Positions 40,346-44,924 of a stretch of 44,924 nucleotides of DNA are shown piece after piece. Positions within the stretch are counted from its first letter, which is position 1. Each line of letters begins with the position of its first letter. This stretch comes from Nemertoderma westbladi. Taxonomy: Eukaryota; Xenacoelomorpha; Nemertodermatida; Nemertodermatidae. The notes under the pieces are model-generated. The model was given only the letters and a program-made list of their open reading frames with translations. It did no database searches and had not been told where the DNA came from. Both the position numbers and the translations under genes were made by a program. The stretch lies in NCBI GenBank assembly GCA_032718475.1, contig JAUCBJ010004307.1:1-44924 (forward strand), in the 5' to 3' direction.

Positions 40346-42815
40346 GATATGGGCGGCACAATGCAGACAATATCTATTCCCCTGGTATGGGCGGAACAAT
40401 GCAGACAATATCTATTCCCCTGGTATGGGCGGCCCCATGCAGACAATATATATTCCCCTGATATGGGCGGCACAATGCAGACAATATATATTCCCCTGGT
40501 ATGGGCGGAACAATGCAGACAATATCTATTCCACTGGTATGGGCGGAACAATGCAGACAATATATATTCCCCTGGTATGGGCCGCACAATGCAGACAATA
40601 TATATTCCCCTGGTATGGGCGGCACAATGCAGACAATATCTATTCCCCTGGTATGGGCGGAACAATGCAGACAATATCTATTCCCCTGGTATGGGCGGCA
40701 CAATGCAGACAATATCTATTCCCCTGGTATGGGCGGAACAATGCAGACAATATATATTCCCCTGGTATGGGCGGCACAATGCAGACAATATATATTCCCC
40801 TGGTATGGGCGGCACAATGCAGACAATATCTATTCCCCTGGTATGGGCGGAACAATGCAGACAATATCTATTCCCCTGGTATGGGCGGCACAATGCAGAC
40901 AATATCTATTCCCCTGGTGTGGGCGGCACCATGCAGACAATATCTATCCCCCTGGTATGGGCGGCACAATGCAGACAATATCTATTCCCCTGGTATGGGC
41001 GGAACAATGCAGACAATATCTATTCCCCTGGTATGGGCGGCCCCATGCAGACAATATATATTCCCCTGATATGGGCGGCACAATGCAGACAATATATATT
41101 CCCCTGGTATGGGCGGAACAATGCAGACAATATCTATTCCACTGGTATGGGCGGCCCCATGCAGACAATATATATTCCCCTGGTATGGGCGGAACAATGC
41201 AGACAATATATATTCCCCTGGTATGGGCGGCACAATGCAGACAATATATATTCCCCTGGTATGGGCGGCACAATGCAGACAATATCTATTCCCCTGGTAT
41301 GGGCGGAACAATGCAGACAATATCTATTCCCCTGGTATGGGCGGCCCCATGCAGACAATATATATTCCCCTGATATGGGCGGCACAATGCAGACAATATA
41401 TATTCCCCTGGTATGGGCGGAACAATGCAGACAATATCTATTCCACTGGTATGGGCGGAACAATGCAGACAATATATATTCCCCTGGTATGGGCCGCACA
41501 ATGCAGACAATATATATTCCCCTGGTATGGGCGGCACAATGCAGACAATATCTATTCCCCTGGTATGGGCGGAACAATGCAGACAATATCTATTCCCCTG
41601 GTATGGGCGGCACAATGCAGACAATATCTATTCCCCTGGTATGGGCGGAACAATGCAGACAATATATATTCCCCTGGTATGGGCGGCACAATGCAGACAA
41701 TATATATTCCCCTGGTATGGGCGGCACAATGCAGACAATATCTATTCCCCTGGTATGGGCGGAACAATGCAGACAATATCTATTCCCCTGGTATGGGCGG
41801 CACAATGCAGACAATATCTATTCCCCTGGTGTGGGCGGCACCATGCAGACAATATCTATCCCCCTGGTATGGGCGGCACAATGCAGACAATATCTATTCC
41901 CCTGGTATGGGCGGAACAATGCAGACAATATCTATTCCCCTGGTATGGGCGGCCCCATGCAGACAATATATATTCCCCTGATATGGGCGGCACAATGCAG
42001 ACAATATATATTCCCCTGGTATGGGCGGAACAATGCAGACAATATCTATTCCACTGGTATGGGCGGCCCCATGCAGACAATATATATTCCCCTGGTATGG
42101 GCGGAACAATGCAGACAATATATATTCCCCTGGTATGGGCGGCACAATGCAGACAATATATATTCCCCTGGTATGGGCGGCACAATGCAGACAATATCTA
42201 TTCCCCTGGTATGGGCGGAACAATGCAGACAATATCTATTCCCCTGGTATGGGCGGCCCCATGCAGACAATATATATTCCCCTGATATGGGCGGCACAAT
42301 GCAGACAATATATATTCCCCTGGTATGGGCGGAACAATGCAGACAATATCTATTCCACTGGTATGGGCGGAACAATGCAGACAATATATATTCCCCTGGT
42401 ATGGGCCGCACAATGCAGACAATATATATTCCCCTGGTATGGGCGGCACAATGCAGACAATATCTATTCCCCTGGTATGGGCGGAACAATGCAGACAATA
42501 TCTATTCCCCTGGTATGGGCGGCACAATGCAGACAATATCTATTCCCCTGGTATGGGCGGAACAATGCAGACAATATATATTCCCCTGGTATGGGCGGCA
42601 CAATGCAGACAATATATATTCCCCTGGTATGGGCGGCACAATGCAGACAATATCTATTCCCCTGGTATGGGCGGAACAATGCAGACAATATCTATTCCCC
42701 TGGTATGGGCGGCACAATGCAGACAATATCTATTCCCCTGGTGTGGGCGGCACCATGCAGACAATATCTATCCCCCTGGTATGGGAGGCACAATGCAGAC
42801 AATATCTATTCCCCT
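40346..42815. repeat. Higher-order repeat, period 912 bp (24 units), about 2.7 copies
   Basis: The rare GGGCCGCAC variant occurs at 40581, 41493 and 42405, exactly 912 bases apart. Other markers (CTATCCCCCTGG, CTATTCCACTGG, GGCCCCATG) repeat in the same order with almost no differences. Confidence 0.88.
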
Positions 42816-44398
42816 GACGTGGGCGGCACCATGCAGACAATATCGATTCCCCTGGTATGGGCGGAACAATGCAGACAATATCTATTCCCCTGGTATGGGC
42901 GGAACAATGCAGACAATATATATTCCCCTGGTATGGGCGGCACCATGCAGACAATATCTATTCCCCTGGTATGGGCGGCACAATGCAGACAATATCTATT
43001 CCCCTGGTATGGGCGGAACAATGCAGACAATATCTATTCATTCCCCTGGTATGGGCGGAACAATGCAGACAATATCTATTCCCCTGGTGTGGGCGGCACC
43101 ATGCAGACAATATCTATTCCCCTGGTATGGGCGGAACAATGCAGACAATATCTATTCCACTGGTATGGGCGGAACAATGCAGACAATATATATTCCCCTG
43201 GTATGGGCGGCACAATGCAGACAATATCTATTCCCCTGGTATGGGCGGAACAATGCAGAAAATATCTATTCCACTGGTATGGGCGGAACAATGCAGACAA
43301 TATATATTCCCCTGGTATGGGCGGCACAATGCAGACAATATCTATTCCCCTGGTATGGGCGGCCCCATGCAGACAATATATATTCCCCTGATATGGGCGG
43401 CACAATGCAGACAATATCTATTCCCCTGTTATGGCGGCACAATGCAGACACTAAATATTCTCCTGGTATGGGCGGAATAATGCAGACAATATCTATTTCC
43501 CCTGGTATGGGCGGAACAATGCAGACAATATATATTCCCCTGGTGTGGGCGGAACAATGCAGACAATAACGATTCCCCTGGTGTGGGCGGCACCATGCAG
43601 ACAATATCTATTCCCCTGGTATGGGCGGAACAATGCAGACAATATCTATTCCCCTGGTATGGGCGGAACAATGCAGACAATATCTATTCCCCTGGTATGG
43701 GCGGAACAATGCAGACAATATATATTCCCCTGGTATGGGCGGAACAATGCAGACAATATCTATTCCCCTGGTATGGGCGGAACAATGCAGACAATATCTA
43801 TTCCCCTGGTATGGGCGGCACCATGCAGACAATATCTATTCCCCTGGTATGGGCGGAACAATGCAGACAATATCTATTCCCCTGGTATGGGCGGAACAAT
43901 GCAGACAATATCTATTCCCCTGGTATGGGCGGAACAATGCAGACAATATCTATTCCCCTGGTATGGGCGGCACCATGCAGACAATATCTATTCCCCTGGT
44001 ATGGGCGGAACAATGCAGACAATAACGATTCCCCTGGTGTGGGCGGCACCATGCAGACAATATCTATTCCCCTGGTATGGGCGGAACAATGCAGACAATA
44101 TCTATTCCCCTGGTATGGGCGGAACAATGCAGACAATATATATTCCCCTGGTATGGGCGGCACCATGCAGACCTTATCTATTCCCCTGGTATGGGCGGCA
44201 CAATGCAGACAATATATATTCCCCTGGTATGGGCGGAACAATGCAGACAATATCTATTCCCCTGGTATGGGCGGCACCATGCAGACAATATCTAGGTTCG
44301 CAAGAATTACAGAAAGCCTATTACAAACTCTAATGACCTATCGTACTATCAGCTAGAGCCAATGTCAATGTGCACATACATACTTACTCATGCCTACG

Positions 44399-44638
44399 TA
44401 CTCGACTCGATAGGTTCGACTCCGCTCGATCGGTCCAACTCGGCTCGATAGGTTCGACTCCGCTCGATCGGTCCAACTCGGCTCGATAGGTTCGACGCGG
44501 CTCGATCGGTCCAACTCGACTCGATCGGTTCGACTCGACTCGATAGGTTCGACTCCGCTCGATCGGTCCAACTCGGCTCGATAGGTTCGACGCGGCTCGA
44601 TCGGTCCAACTCGGCTCGATAGGTTCGACGCGGCTCGA
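44399..44638. repeat. 19-bp repeat arranged as 38-bp dimers, about 12 copies
   Basis: GGTTCGACTCCGCTCGATC and GGTCCAACTCGGCTCGATA alternate, giving a 38-bp dimer period. Two ORFs read through it on the minus strand (EPIESS/TDRAE repeats) are by-products. Confidence 0.88.
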
Positions 44639-44924
44639 TGGAAAAATATGAAAAAAAGTGAAAAAAGTAAAATAAATTATTTTTGGTGGAATTTTAATTT
44701 TACTTTAAAATTTAAATATAATAATAATAATTTATATAATTACTATAAAAACTTAAATTTATTACATGTGTTGAAAGAACATTGACGTAGAAAAGGTTTG
44801 CACGTAATTTGAGCAAAATACATTCAAACACTTAAAAGTTATTGCAACTTCAGTGTCTGCAAGGTGTACTCCAAAACGGAACTCAATATCCAATATTGGT
44901 TTATGTTGTTGTTAGCTAAGCGAC
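44639..44924. other. AT-rich sequence at the right edge
   Basis: Runs of A and T follow the 19-bp array, then unique sequence. No gene or repeat family is recognised. Confidence 0.5.

Larger units (their letters stand above)
36820..44294. repeat. 38-bp satellite array, about 197 copies
   Basis: The unit reads CAATATCTATTCCCCTGGT then ATGGGCGGAACAATGCAGA. Variable sites are TATC/TATA/CGAT, GGTATG/GGTGTG/GATATG/GACGTG, and GGAACAATG/GGCACAATG/GGCACCATG/GGCCCCATG. These are combined in patterns rather than at random. The first unit (about 36820-36840) lacks 12 bases between two ATG triplets. Occasional 37-bp units lack one G. The many overlapping ORFs here are by-products of a unit whose + strand has no stop codon in any frame. 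Confidence 0.95.

Noticed and set aside
36820-44294. CRISPR-like array because of 38-bp repeats
   Set aside because: Units are contiguous with no unique spacers, in an intron-bearing animal genome; it is a satellite.
36882-44356. Dozens of long overlapping ORFs on both strands, up to 1,050 codons
   Set aside because: They are translations of the 38-bp satellite. The repeats appear in every frame, and there is no start context, domain or codon bias.

Overview
This is a eukaryotic, almost certainly invertebrate-animal, genomic window. The signs are an intron-split protein-coding gene with GT-AG borders, BEL/Pao LTR retrotransposons, tRNA-derived SINE-like repeats, short DNA transposons and several satellite-scale tandem arrays. 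The unique DNA is AT-rich. No species can be named from the sequence alone.

The host gene is on the + strand. Three exons (14319-14950, 21225-21386, 35834-36053) have matching splice phases and together encode about 337 residues that look like the C-terminal (ERAP1_C-like) helical domain of an M1 zinc aminopeptidase. The catalytic exons lie left of the window, so everything from 1 to 14318 is intron. The introns are swollen by repeats.

Layout. 1-13437: a composite BEL/Pao retrotransposon on the - strand, arranged LTR / internal / LTR / internal. An intact-looking gag-protease frame (59-4054) has a 3 kb leader that carries a 711-bp TTAA-flanked element. A shared LTR (7156-8404) is followed by a second, internally deleted unit (8405-12255) ending in a truncated LTR. 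13438-14146: 36-bp minisatellite. 14195-14261: tRNA-like fragment. 14319-14950: exon. 14951-17289: hairpin, SINE-like copies, a TIR element and old 165-170-bp repeats. 17290-20292: 55-bp minisatellite in two blocks. 21225-21386: exon. 21521-34695: a complete BEL/Pao insertion (- strand) with two LTRs and a GTATC target duplication. Its pol lacks reverse transcriptase and integrase, its gag is frameshifted, and a 1.3 kb GC-rich insert splits it. 34748-35524: foldback-like inverted repeat. 35834-36053: terminal exon. 36820-44294: a 7.5 kb 38-bp satellite with two kinds of higher-order repeat. 44399-44638: an unrelated 19/38-bp array.

The two retroelements belong to one family. Comparing them gives the most informative results: a 212-bp block in the 3' non-coding region that is identical in both while the flanks differ; an unrecognised 258-residue accessory ORF downstream of pol; leaders studded with ACCGGT palindromes; and no conventional primer-binding site beside the LTR.
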